64,000 bases of DNA. Source: Chaenocephalus aceratus. Taxonomy: Eukaryota > Chordata > Actinopteri > Perciformes > Channichthyidae. Position numbers and translations under genes: made by a program. The notes below the pieces were generated by a model. That model did not search any database. It was not told where the DNA came from and worked only from the letters and a program-made list of their open reading frames with translations. Positions 43,663 to 58,375 of the stretch are shown here, in pieces. Numbering within the stretch: the stretch's first letter is position 1; each line of letters begins with the position of its first letter. The DNA lies in contig JAMFTG010000574.1 of NCBI GenBank assembly GCA_023974075.1, positions 1-64,000 of the forward strand, given 5' to 3'.

Positions 43663-46600
43663 GTGAGTGTGATGCGAGCTGCCCGGAGGATCAGAGGCCT
43701 CCCCGGGCTCCATGAGAGCCCCATTATCCGGCCTCCACACGGCGCTCCGCTCGGACCTCACGGTGTAAAGCAGCCGCTCAGAGGCTCTGTTTCCCGGCTG
43801 GAGTGTTGGCTGCTGTCCGCTTCCGATGCGGAGTCAGCGGAGTTAGCATCAGCGTTAGCCACCGGGGCTAAGTGTTGTTTACTCTTAGGTGGTAGAAGTA
43901 CTCAGATCTTTATTTACAGTGGTGTAAAGTAACTAAGTACATTTACTCAAGTACTGTGTACAATGACTACTTTTACTGTCGGTACTTTAACTATATTTTG
44001 ATGATAATACTTTTCTACTTTCACTTGAGGAACATTTTTTACTTTTAGACCGTAGTACTACTACTTTTACTCAAGTACCAGATCTGTGTACTTCTACTTT
44101 TACTCAAGTACCAGATCTGTGTACTTCTACTTTTACTCAAGTACCAGATCTGTGTACTTCTACTTTAACTCAAGTACCAGACCTGTGTACTTCTACTTTT
44201 ACTCAAGTAAAAAAATCTGACTACTACTACTTTTACTCAAGTAGATGATCTGAGTACTTCTACTTTTACTCAAGTAGATGATCTGAGTACTTCTACTTTT
44301 ACTCAAGTAGATGATCTGAGTACTTCTACTTTTACTCAAGTACCAGACCTGTGTACTTTACGGTTCCAGCTGACTTCTGACACATGCTAAGTGTTTATTA
44401 ACTGAAGCAGGAAGTGATGCTTCAGACCTGCAACAAAAACACAAAGTGTATTTTAACAAATACTTTATGTGGGTTTCCGTAAGTGCTCTTATTCTAAAGA
44501 GAATGTTAAAGATTATTTTTTAAAGTTAACATTAAGCAACAACTCTTGTATTGGACTGAATCTTCAGATGGAGTATTATTCATCCCTATCGGGTCTTTGA
44601 GCGATAGGCGCCAAAGAAATGTCCCGTTTCATTATTATGATTAGTGCCAGGTGCAACAGACTAGCATGTTACTTTGGAAAGTTGAAATAGCCTTTCTCCT
44701 TTTGGCTTTCTGATTTTAAAATAAAGATGCAATTAAAGCACAATTCTGTTCAAGTATAGCTTTAAAAAAATCTATTTGAAGCTTCCTTGATATTCTTTAA
44801 ATTAAATAGGGCTTAGCGATTTGGAAACATAAATGGCATTATGGAAGTATAATTTTTGCACCATGCTGATGTAGAGGAGACATGAAGAAGAGGGGACACG
44901 TGTTGATGTAGAAGAGACATGAAGAAGAGGGGACACATGTTGATGTAGAAGAGACATGAAGAAGAGGGGACACGTGTTGATGTAGAAGAGACATGAAGAA
45001 GAGGGGACACATGTTGATGTAGAAGAGACATGAAGAAGAGGGGACACATGCTGATGTAGAAGAGACATGAAGAAGAGGGGACACATGCTGATGTAGAAGA
45101 GACATGAAGAAGAGGGGACACATGTTGATGTAGAGGAGACATGAAGAAGAGGGGGACACATGTTGATGTAGAAGAGACATGAAGAAGAGGGGACACGTGT
45201 TGATGTAGAGGAGACATGAAGAAGAGGGGACACATGTTGATGTAGAAGAGACATGAAGAAGAGGGGACACATGTTGATGTAGAGGAGACATGAAGAAGAG
45301 GGGACACATGTTGATGTAGAGGAGACATGGAGAAGAGGGGACACATGTTGATGTAGAAGAGACATGAAGAAGAGGGGACACGTGTTGATGTAGAGGAGAC
45401 ATGAAGAAGAGGGGACACATGTTGATGTAGAAGAGACATGAAGAAGAGGGGACACGTGTTGATGTAGAGGAGACATGAAGAAGAGGGGACACATGTTGAT
45501 GTAGAAGAGACATGAAGAAGAGGGGACACGTGTTGATGTAGAGGAGACATGAAGAAGAGGGGACACGTGTTGATGTAGAGGAGACATGGAGAAGAGGGGA
45601 CACATGTTGATGTAGAAGAGACATGAAGAAGAGGGGACACGTGTTGATGTAGAGGAGACATGAAGAAGAGGGGACACATGTTGATGTAGAAGAGACATGA
45701 AGAAGAGGGGACACATGTTGATGTAGAGGAGACATGAAGAAGAGGGACACATGTTGATGTAGAGGAGACATGGAGAAGAGGGGACACATGTTGATGTAGA
45801 AGAGACATGAAGAAGAGGGGACACGTGTTGATGTAGAGGAGACATGAAGAAGAGGGGGACACATGTTGATGTAGAAGAGACATGAAGAAGAGGGGACACA
45901 TGTTGATGTAGAAGAGACATGAAGAAGAGGGGACACATGTTGATGTAGAAGAGACATGGAGAAGAGGGGGACACATGTTGATGTAGAAGAGACGTGGAGA
46001 AGAGGGGACACATGTTGATGTAGAAGAGACATGAAGAAGAGGGGACACATGCTGATGTAGAAGAGACATGGAGAAGAGGGGACACATGTTGATGTAGAAG
46101 AGACATGAAGAAGAGGGGACACATGCTGATGTAGAAGAGACATTGAGAAGAGGGGACACATGTTGATGTAGAAGAGACATGGAGAAGAGGGGACACATGT
46201 TGATGTAGAAGAGACATGGAGAAGAGGGGACACATGTTGATGTAGAAGAGACATGGAGAAGAGGGGACACATGTTGATGTAGGAGAGACATGAAGAAGAG
46301 GGGACACATGTTGATGTAGAAGAGACATGGAGAAGAGGGGACATATGTTGATGTAGAAGAGACATGGAGAAGAGGGGACACATGTTGATGTAGAAGAGAC
46401 ATGGAGAAGAGGGGACACATGGTGATGTAGAAGAGACATGGAGAAGAGGGGACACATGTTGATGTAGAAGAGACATGAAGAAGAGGGGACACATGTTGAT
46501 GTAGAAGAGACATGGAGAAGAGGGGACACATGTTGATGTAGAAGAGACATGGAGAAGAGGGGACACATGTTGATGTAGAAGAGACATGGAGAAGAGGGGG

Positions 46601-48897
46601 ACACATGTTGATGTAGGAGAGACATGAAGAAGAGGGGACACATGTTGATGTAGAAGAGACATGGAGAAGAGGGGACATATGTTGATGTAGAAGAGACATG
46701 GAGAAGAGGGGACACATGTTGATGTAGAAGAGACATGGAGAAGAGGGGACACATGGTGATGTAGAAGAGACATGGAGAAGAGGGGACACATGTTGATGTA
46801 GAAGAGACATGAAGAAGAGGGGACACATGTTGATGTAGAAGAGACATGGAGAAGAGGGGACACATGTTGATGTAGAAGAGACATGGAGAAGAGGGGACAC
46901 GTGTTGATGTAGAAGAGACATGAGGAAGAGGGGACACATGTTGATGTGGAAGAGACATGAAGAAGAGGGGACACATGTTGATGTAGAAGAGACATGAAGA
47001 AGAGGGACACATGTTGATGTAGAAGAGACATGGAGAAGAGGGGACACATGTTGATGTAGAAGAGACATGGAGAAGAGGGGACACATGTTGATGTAGAAGA
47101 GACATGAAGAAGAGGGGACACATGTTGATGTAGAAGAGACATGGAGAAGAGGGGACACATGTTGATGTAGAAGAGACGTGAAGAAGAGGGGACACATGTT
47201 GATGTAGAAGAGACATGGAGAAGAGGGGACACATGTTGATGTAGAAGAGACATGGAGAAGAGGGGACACATGTTGATGTAGAAGAGACATGGAGAAGAGG
47301 GGACACATGTTGATGTAGAAGAGACATGGAGAAGAGGGGACACATGTTGATGTAGAAGAGACATGGAGAAGAGGGGACACGTGTTGATGTAGAAGAGACA
47401 TGAGGAAGAGGGGACACATGTTGATGTGGAAGAGACATGAAGAAGAGGGGACACATGTTGATGTAGAAGAGACATGAAGAAGAGGGGACACATGTTGATG
47501 TAGAAGAGACATGGAGAAGAGGGGACACCATGTTGATGTAGAAGAGACATGAAGAAGAGGGGACACATGTTGATGTAGAAGAAGAGGGGACACATGTTGA
47601 TGTAGAAGAGACATGAAGAAGAGGGGACACATGTTGATGTAGAGGAGACATGAGGAAGAGGGGACACGTGTTGATGTAGAAGAGACATGGAGAAGAGGGG
47701 ACACATGTTGATGTAGAAGAGACATGAAGAAGAGGGGACACATGTTGATGTAGAGGAGACATGAGGAAGAGGGGACACGTGTTGATGTAGAAGAGACATG
47801 GAGAAGAGGGGACACATGTTGATGTAGAAGAGACATGAAGAAGAGGGGACACATGTTGATGTTGAAGAGACATGAAGAAGAGGAGACACATGTTGATGTA
47901 GAAGAGACATGAAGAAGAGGGGACACATGTTGATGTTGAAGAGACATGAAGAAGAGGAGACACATGTTGATGTAGAAGAGACATGAAGAAGAGGGGACAC
48001 ATGTTGATGTAGAAGAGACATGGAGAAGAGGGGACACATGTTGATGTAGAAGAAGAGGGGACACATGTTGATGTTGAAGAGACATGAAGAAGAGGGGACA
48101 CATGTTGATGTAGAAGAAGAGGGGACACATGTTGATGTTGAAGAGACATGAAGAAGAGGAGACACATGTTGATGTAGAAGAGACATGAAGAAGAGGGGAC
48201 ACATGTTGATGTTGAAGAGACATGAAGAAGAGGAGACACATGTTGATGTAGAAGAGACATGAAGAAGAGGGGACACATGTTGATGTTGAAGAGACATGAA
48301 GAAGAGGAGACACATGTTGATGTAGAAGAGACATGAAGAAGAGGGGACACATGTTGATGTAGAAGAGACATGGAGAAGAGGGGACACATGTTGATGTAGA
48401 AGAAGAGGGGACACATGTTGATGTTGAAGAGACATGAAGAAGAGGGGACACATGTTGATGTAGAAGAGACATGAAGAAGAGGGGACACATGTTGATGTAG
48501 AAGAGACATGAAGAAGAGGGGACACATGTTGATGTAGAAGAGACATGAAGAAGAGGGGACACATGTTGATGTAGAAGAGACATGAGGAAGAGGGGACACA
48601 TGTTGATGTAGAAGAGACATGAGGACGAGGAGACACATGTTACACATCCATCCATCTCTTGTAATAAATCAGCGTGTATTTCCCGGATGGCAGAGCGAGC
48701 ACACAACGCAATGGATCAGTCGCTGTCTCGTCTCTCGTCTCACGATCGATAAAGTTATTCAATTAAGCTCTGGGCAGTCGGCACACGCAGCGCTTTCTCT
48801 CTTTATCTGCAGATTAACAGGCACAAGCAATTCTTTAAAAAGGACGTGTTGATCGATACTGAGCGTGATTGATACTCGTCTGAAAAGAGCTTCTGAC

Positions 48898-48933
<36 letters not shown>

Positions 48934-49032
48934 AATCAGCTAATAGCATCAGGGTGTGTGTGTGTGTTGCTAGCAGCCGTAGCTCCTCGTTGGAAGCTGT
49001 TCAGTGTTGATATGCAGTTTCTCTTCTGAACA

Positions 49033-49110
<78 letters not shown>

Positions 49111-52100
49111 ACACACACCCGCTTTAAACTACAGAAATCAGAGGCAGCAGTTCGAACAGGTAGTAGCAGAAGAAGTACTCGGGTCTCTTACTCTACTTAA
49201 ACATTGTCTGTTTCTTTTCTTCAAAATAAAAGATCTCTTTTGTTGAGGAGACGGAATCCCTTCATTTGTTACAAAAGGCTTTTATTTTGAAATAGTTGCA
49301 GGAAAGTGACTTCCTTTACACAGTATAGGCTTCTTAGTTACTGAATATTGTTATTGTTGTTTACAAATTATCATGATGTTCAGGTGTATATCAGTATGTA
49401 GTGTCTCTACTTTAAAGAGTCCTCTCCTGCTGATGTTCAGGTGTATATCAGTATGTAGTGTCTCTACTTTAAAGAGTCCTCTCCTGCTGATGTTCAGGTG
49501 TATATCAGTATGTAGTGTCTCTACTTTAAAGAGTCCTCTCCTGCTGATGTTCAGGTGTATATCAGTAAGTAGTGTCTCTACTTTAAAGAGTCCTCTCCTG
49601 CTGATGTTCAGGTGTATATCAGTATGTAGTGTCTCTACTTTAAAGAGTCCTCTCCTGCTGATGTTCAGGTGTATATCAGTATGTAGTGTCTCTACTTTAA
49701 AGAGTCCTCTCCTGCTGATGTTCAGGTGTATATCAGTATGTAGTGTCTCTACTTTAAAGAGTTCTCTCCTGCTGATGTTCAGGTGTATATCAGTATGTAG
49801 TGTCTCTACTTTAAAGAGTCCTCTCCTGCTGATGTTCAGGTGTATATCAGTATGTAGTGTCTCTACTTTAAAGAGTCCTCTCCTGCTGATGTTCAGGTGT
49901 ATATCAGTATGTAATGTCTCTACTTTAAAGAGTCCTCTCCTGCTGATGTTCAGGTGTATATCAGTATGTAGTGTCTCTACTTTAAAGAGTCCTCTCCTGC
50001 TGGTGTTCAGGTGTATATCAGTATGTAGTGTCTCTACTTTAAAGAGTCCTCTCCTGCTGATGTTCAGGTGCATATCACTATGTAGTGTCTCTACTTTAAA
50101 GAGTCCTCTCCTGCTGATGTTCAAGTGTATATCAGTATGTAGTGTCTCTACTTTAAAGAGTCCTCTCCTGCTGATGTTCAGGTGTATATCAGTATGTAGT
50201 GTCTCTACTTTAAAGAGTCCTCTCCTGCTGATGTTCATGTTTATATCAGTATGTAGTGTCTCTACTTTAAAGAGTCCTCTCCTGCTGATGTTCAGGTGTA
50301 TATCAGTATGTAGTGTCTCTACTTTAAAGAGTCCTCTCCTGCTGATGTTCAGGTGTATATCAGTATGTAGTGTCTCTACTTTAAAGAGTCCTCTCCTGAT
50401 GACGTCCAGGTGTATATCAGTATGTAGTGTCTCTACTTTAAAGAGTCCTCTCCTGCTGATGTTCAGGTTCATATCTCGTGTCTCTATTTTAAAGAGTCCT
50501 CTCCTGCTGATGTCCAGGTGTATATCAGTATGTAGTGTCTCTACTTTAAAGAGTCCTCTCCTGATGACGTCCAGGTGTATATCAGTATGTAGTGTCTCTA
50601 CTTTAAAGAGTCCTCTCCTGCTGATGTTCAGGTTCATATCTCGTGTCTCTACTTTAAAGAGTCCTCTCCTGCTGATGTCCAGGTGTATATCAGTATGTAG
50701 TGTCTCTACTTTAAAGAGTCCTCTCCTGCTGATGTTCAGGTGTATATCAGTATGTAGTGTCTCTACTTTAAAGAGTCCTCTCCTGATGACGTCCAGGTGT
50801 ATATCAGTATGTAGTGTCTCTACTTTAAAGAGTCCTCTCCTGCTGATGTTCAGGTGTATATCAGTATGTAGTGTCTCTACTTTAAAGAGTCCTCTCCTGC
50901 TGACGTCCAGGTGTATATCAGTAGGTAGTGTCTCTACTTTAAAGAGTCCTCTCTTGCTGATGTTCAGGTGTATATCAGTATGTAGAGTCTCTACTTTAAA
51001 GAGTCCTCTCCTGCTGATGTTCAGGTGTGTATCAGCACCTCTTTCCCCCTCTGTCTGAAACCAGAGATGTAACGGTTCACAAATATTTCGGTTCGGTACG
51101 TACCTCGGTTTTTTGGTCACGGTTCGGTTCGGTACGTTTCGGTACAGCAGAATTTTTTTTCACAAAACATATATATTTTTTTTATATTATTATTAAACTG
51201 TGAATAATGTATTCACTTAAATAAATACAAAATATAATAAAATAAACATTAAGGTGCAGCATTTCGATGAACTGAAATAATCTGTATTTGAACTTTACTG
51301 TACTAGTACTCACAAAACATAAACTATTAGTTTTGGGTTTTTAATTATTATTAAACTGTGAATATTCACTCAAATACAAAATATAATAAAATAAACATTA
51401 AGGTGCAGCTTTTCGATGAACTGAAATCATCTGTATCTGAACTGTAGTACCTAAGCAGCCAGCTTGACATTAGGACTTGCTTGTCATTGTATTTTCATGT
51501 TCTTTAAAGAAAGATGAACTTGTCCACATTGCTTGCCGAAAGGGCAGATCTGCTGGCACGAGCAATGTCTCCTGCTGTGGAGAACACCCTCTCTCTAGGG
51601 ACAGAGGTAGCAGATACAGCCAGGTAGCGCTTTGCTACCATGGCAACATAAGGATATTTGCCGTTTGTAATAGCTTTGGCTCGGTCTGAACTCTCTGCGA
51701 GTGGTGGAGGCTACATGCTAGCGGGAGTTGGGTTTGCACTTCAGTCTTTTTGGTACCGGTGATATTCACGTTCGGGTGATGCCTTTTAAATGAGTGTGCA
51801 AGTTTGATGTATTGCCAGCCGCGTAACCGATGTTAGTTGAACAATGCCGACAAACAGCGTTGGTTCGGTCCACCTGTCTTTGTCCGTCATCCTTGTGCAT
51901 AACTGCGAAACCAAAATGTTCCCAAACCGGAGACTTCAATGATGCTGGAGGATTTTCCAGCTCAACTTTATCTGCGTCCGCCATTCATTTTTGACAGTTC
52001 CTCAAATTACTGACTACATTTGGACGCATCCCTCTGACCAGCTCTCATAGCATGCCTCTCGTCCAATGAAATGACTTGCTCGCTCGATGACGCGTTGAAC

Positions 52101-52914
52101 CCAATGTGAGCAAATTACGCAGCACCTGAGATTACTTCCAAGAAGTTGTTCACGTTCTCAATTTTTTACGTTTAACGTTATATTCGTTCGGTACACTTCG
52201 GTACACACCTGTACCGAAGCGAAGGGCACGTGTACCGTTACACCCCTAATATATATATATATATAATCTTATTATACAGAGTTGATACCTGTTAGTTGTG
52301 CCTTCATAGTGGGGAGGGGCTAACCCACGTGTGTTGGGTGACGTCCCACGTCAGAGGGGAATGTGCGTCAGTATTTGCAGGAAAGTTATGCCGTTTTAAG
52401 CTTCGTATTGTGTGCGTAAATGAACGTGAGTGTTTGTCCACAGTGGTGCCTGTTATGTTGTTCTACACTTCCTTATTATTGTGATAATTACACCGTGTTG
52501 AGTGGCACAGATATATTATTAATGTAATAGGATGTAGTTTATGTGAATAAATGTTTATGTGGCGTTAGAGGCGAGATATTATGTGTTAACAGTTCATTTA
52601 TTGCTCCGCTACTCGGCTACCGGAAGTAGCATGTCTGTAGCGTTTCACAATAAGAGCATCGGCTGCCGCTTCCCGCCAACCGGAAGTGAAACGTTATTCA
52701 TTAGCGGTAGCTTAACTTTGAATCTCTGTGTTGCCTGGTAAAGAGTGTTTGACATTATATGTTAATGTGTTTATGATTATAAGAGAAGGGAGACATGTTG
52801 TTGTATAGCTTGTCTAGATTATTATTTCTACAGGGTTTGGCATTACTATGTATATTATTTATGTATGCATAAGTTATCTTATATTGATTGTATTTTGTTT
52901 ATTTCCCTTGTAGG

Positions 52915-52961
<47 letters not shown>

Positions 52962-55900
52962 ACTATCTGTATGTCTGCTTAAATAAGTAAAGAAGTCAGA
53001 CCTCATCGTAGCTCCTCATTTCCTCTATTCTGGACCTTTGGCCTGAAGTGGTGTTCTGGCCGACACACCTGGGTGAACCTAGTGATAGACACACAACTAT
53101 TGCCAACACTGAGTTATCTCTAACTCTCCACTACAGTAATGGTGTTGCCAGGTTACAGCCTGCAGACTAACAGTGGTTATCATCTGAGTCATAAGTTGTT
53201 TGTTTCGTTGTTTTTAGGAAAGATATTCTTAGAAACGGATGATTGTTAGTTTATCTCACATCCACGAGTGTTTATCTCTTTTTACTTTCACGTCATCTTT
53301 CCTCCTAATGTTGGCGTTAAGAAAAGCTTCAAAACCTCAAGTCAGTTCTGTGTGGGAAGGCCTGAACGATAATAACGTCACACATATATATTGTATATTA
53401 CTAAGGGACACATCGTAAGTTATGTTAATGTGAAAGTGTTCCACGGAGGTGGACGATGAAGTCTAATATCTATTTTTATTGTACAATATGTGGCCGCAAT
53501 CATCAGAAACGCTCTAAATCATAACCCATATCTGGTATTAACCTTTCTAATGGCCTTCTGTTATTTATTTGTCTATAATTTCATTATGCAGTTACGTTCT
53601 TGGAAAAGCGGAGAATGCTGTGATTTTTAAATGTATTTTTAAGTATTACATGCAGTTTAATTGAGTTATAAATAGGATTTACCATTTGACTATTTTTATT
53701 TGAAGATCTTTTGGTTAAATATATAGAGAAGTGAAGATTAAGTAAAACAAATTTGCAATAAAAAGATAACATAATCTATAAAATAGAATAACAATTTATC
53801 ATGAAAAATAAGAACTGAAAATGTGCACAATGTAAAACAACAGAGAGAATCTCCCTCTGGAGGGAACGCGTGGATTTTAGCGTCTGCAGACCATTCACAT
53901 GCACTAAAACCCATGGAACACTACAGGAGAGGGAACCCCCAAAGAGCAGAATAGGGTCCACGTTTGAAGAAGCATTAAATGGAAATAAGTAAAGTGTAAT
54001 ACTAGTTACTTTTGTTTACTCCCAGTTGTAGTTCTCTTGGTAAAGACTGTTCTCTGTGTCCGGTTGCAGCTGCAGGCCCAGAAGCTGCGTCTGGCCCGCA
54101 GCCAGGGGCCGTACTACGGGGGCTCTCTGCCCAACGTCAACCAGATCGGGAGGAGCCATCAGGACCACTTCCAGGTGAGTACAAGTACAAGACCTGAGTA
54201 CTTCTACTTTACTCAAGTACAAGACCTGAGTACTTCTACTTTACTCAAGTACAAGACCTGAGTACTTCTACTTTACTCAAGTACAAGACCTGAGTACTTC
54301 TACTTTACTCAAGTACAAGACCTGAGTACTTCTACTTTTACTCAAGTACAATATCTGAGTACTTCTACTTTACTCAAGTACAAGACCTGAGTACTTCTAC
54401 TTTTACTCAAGTACAAGACCTGAGTACTTCTACTTTACTCAAGTACAAGACCTGAGTACTTCTACTTTACTCAAGTACAAGACCTGAGTACTTCTACTTT
54501 ACTCAAGTACAAGACCTGAGTACTTCTACTTTACTCAAGTACAAGACCTGAGTACTTCTACTTTTACTCAAGTACAAGACCTGAGTACTTCTACTTTACT
54601 CAAGTACAAGACCTGAGTACTTCTACTTTACTCAAGTACAAGACCTGAGTACTTCTACTTTACTCAAGTACAAGACCTGAGTACTTCTACTTTACTCAAG
54701 TACAAGACCTGAGTACTTCTACTTTACTCAAGTACAAGACCTGAGTACTTCTACTTTACTGAAGTACAAGAACTGAGTACTTCTACTTTTACTCAAGATC
54801 AATACCTGAGTACTTCTACCTTTACTCAAGAACAAGACCAGAGTACTTCTACCTTTACTCAAGAACAAGACCAGAGTACTTCTACTTTATTCAAGTACAA
54901 GACCTGAGTACTTCTCCTTTACTTGAGTACCTGACCTGAGTACTTCTCCCCTCAGGGCTCCTTCCCCTCCTCCCTGGAATCGAACCGCTCCACGCGGCAC
55001 CACGGTCTGGTGGAGCGCGTGCAGAGAGATCGTGGATTCGTGTCTCCGGTGCGACCGTACAGCCGGCAGGTATCCTTCAAATCAAATCAAGTTTTATTTA
55101 TAGCACATTTATAAACGATGTTTGGTCGAGCCATTACATATAATAAAACTAGCCTACAGTAGAGACACTTTACAGCAAATACAACAACACAGATTGTTCA
55201 GAATATCAGTATGAGAAACACAACACCCTCTGTCCTTATCCTTCAGTTCAGACCCTTCGGTTCAGACCCTTCAGTTCAGACCCTTCAGTTCAGACCCTTC
55301 AGTTCAGACCCTTCAGTTCAGACCCTTCAGTTCAGACCCTTCGGGTCAGACCCTTCAGTTCAGACCCTTCAGTTCAGACCCTTCGGTTCAGACCCTTCAG
55401 TTCAGACCCTTCAGTTCAGACGGGTCAGACCCTTCGGTTCAGACCCTTCAGATCAGACCCTTCGGTTCAGACGGGTCAGACCCTTCGGTTCAGACCCTTC
55501 AGATCAGACCCTTCGGTTCAGACCCTTCGGTTCAGACCCTTCGGTTCAGACCCTTCGGTTCAGACCCTTCGGTTCAGACCCTTCAGATCAGACCCTTCGG
55601 TTCAGACCCTTCAGATCAGACCCTTCAGTTCAGACCCTTCAGTTCAGACGGGTCAGACCCTTCGGTTCAGACCCTTCAGATCAGACCCTTCAGATCAGAC
55701 CCTTCAGTTCAGACCCTTCAGTTCAGACCCTTCAGATCAGACCCTTCAGTTCAGACCCTTCAGTTCAGACGGGTCAGACCCTTCGGTTCAGACCCTTCAG
55801 ATCAGACCCTTCAGATCAGACCCTTCAGTTCAGACCCTTCAGGTCAGACCCTTCAGATCAGACCCTTCGGTTCAGACCCTTCAGATCAGACCCTTCAGTT

Positions 55901-58330
55901 CAGACCCTTCAGTTCAGACCCTTCAGTTCAGACCCTTCAGATCAGACCCTTCAGTTCAGACCCTTCAGGTCAGACCCTTCAGTTCAGACCCTTCAGATCA
56001 GACCCTTCAGTTCAGACCCTTCAGTTCAGACGGGTCAGACCCTTCGGTTCAGACCCTTCAGATCAGACCCTTCAGATCAGACCCTTCAGTTCAGACCCTT
56101 CAGTTCAGACCCTTCAGATCAGACCCTTCAGTTCAGACCCTTCAGTTCAGACGGGTCAGACCCTTCGGTTCAGACCCTTCAGATCAGACCCTTCAGATCA
56201 GACCCTTCAGTTCAGACCCTTCAGGTCAGACCCTTCAGGTCAGACCCTTCAGATCAGACCCTTCGGTTCAGACCCTTCAGATCAGACCCTTCAGTTCAGA
56301 CCCTTCAGTTCAGACCCTTCAGTTCAGACCCTTCAGATCAGACCCTTCAGTTCAGACCCTTCAGTTCAGACCCTTCAGATCAGACCCTTCGGTTCAGACC
56401 CCTCAGTTCCGACCGAGAGGACCTGCAGTGTGTGTGTGTGTGTGTGTGTCTGTCAGGAGAAGAGCTAGGCCTACAGGGTGTTCTGTTGAAGACATACGTC
56501 AGCTAAATGTGCCAAATAATTAGATATTTCACTTGAAAACAATCCATGAAAAAGATTTTTTTTAAATGCCAAAAAACTATTCGATCGTTATCACTTTATC
56601 GTCAGATCAAGTCTGAATTTCTACTTCACAGCAGCTCCATTTTCAACATCAGACGAGGATCTAAATCTGTCAAAATGAATTAATAAAAATATGATTGAAT
56701 TAATTACAAGTTAATTTTTTTATATTTTGATTCAAGTTATAGTATAATAAAATAATAATAAATACACTTTATTTATATATATTGGTTTACAGACATACAG
56801 GCAGCGATCCCCACTGCTCCCAACACTGCGATGGGTCAGATGCAGAACGTACCTCTGTGGGACGATAAAGGGTTTATCCAATAAAAACATCACACTCAAG
56901 AGACGGATAAAAGACAATAGGGGGAATATTAGATTATCAAACAGCCTCACCCTGACCCTGTGTCTATCAGTGAGTCTGAACAACGCCCCGCCCCGGGGGA
57001 TAGGGGACCTTTAAAGCCACATCAATGGATCCAGATTGACCCTGTTCCAGAGTGATGGGGGCATCGGGGAGAGAGGCGGAGGAAGGGATGCAGCAGTGTA
57101 GTCATGGACCAGGACCAGGACCAGGACCACAGCCAGGAAGTGACACCAGTCCTCCAGATGTGCAGTTCTTTGTGCACGGATGCTTTGTGTTTCCTTAACT
57201 CTCATCTCCTCAGGTGGACAGCTCGCCGTATAACTCCGCCTACCTGTCCCCGCCTCCGGACCCCAGCTGGAGAAGGTACCCCCCCCCCCCCCCTCTCTCT
57301 TTACTTCCTGTCTGTCTCCGTGTAAACGCCGCAGTCCTCGAGGAGGCCATGTTTGTTTTTAGCATCTTGTTTCTGTCTCCTCTGCTCCTGGAAACCTGAG
57401 TGAAGCCTGAGGGACGCCCGGGGTCTAAAGAGGGACACGAGACGTCCTCCAGTTAAAGCTATGAAATACTAAAATAGTGAGGGAAAATTAGTTTCTCTCT
57501 GCACGCTGTAGGGCGGCTGCTAACGTTAGCTTAGCTTGTTTCTCCGATAACTCCAGATGTCCGAAATCCTTCATCCTGTAACTTAGGTTAAATTGACGCC
57601 ATGACAGGAGACCAGAGGGAACTAAACACGCTAATATTTCCTAACAAGAAAAACAATTCTCTAAAATGGTAAATTAGCTGGAAGTCGATGAAGTTATCCG
57701 ATGAAGTGAACGTGTGCCTTTAATCTCAGGGTTTTTTCTTGTAAACAAACCAATATATTTAGAAAACGGGAATATTAAACCTCATCATCTGACTCTGTAA
57801 TTAAATGTTTTGATTATTTTCCCCTGCAAGGGTTTTTATATGAAACCCACTGTACACAACTCAACAATTGTAGTCATTTTAAGACATGTTAACATGGAAC
57901 TGCTGCTTATTATATCATTAACATATATATATATAAACACACATGTCATTTAAGGATTTGTTAGAAAAGCAGCATCTACCTATAGAAGCTCTAGAAATAC
58001 TCCTGCATTGAAGATGGAGCTTTAGAGGAAGTATTGAAACTGGCGATGTGTATCAGAATCATATTGAGTGTTTCTGGATGAAAGCATGCAGACGTGGTTT
58101 GTGCTGGGGGCGACGCTGAGGCTTCACCAAGGTCTTCCCTCCGCAGCACTAACCTCTACACTAACAGGAAGTGGATTTCAGCTGGCGCGTCCAGCCAGTT
58201 CTTCTTTCTGGGAATCTGTTTCCCTTTTATTTTTATTTCTTCTTTCTATTTCGGCTTTTTCTTCTCTTTTCTGCAGTTTTTAACCTCCCAGCCTGCGTTC
58301 TGCCTGGAGATCCTTGTAACCAACACACAC

Positions 58331-58375
<45 letters not shown>

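Noticed and set aside
44802..48706. Three overlapping minus-strand frames of about 1,265-1,297 codons
   Set aside because: They are the three phases of a 37-bp tandem repeat. No promoter or homology supports coding.
52290..53130. A second solo LTR in crtc2 intron 1
   Set aside because: TG...CA-like ends could be chosen, but the flanks do not match and the boundaries are arbitrary.
55211..56506. 431-codon plus-strand frame ([14 protein letters not shown] repeats)
   Set aside because: A 14-bp minisatellite read through intron 3 of crtc2.
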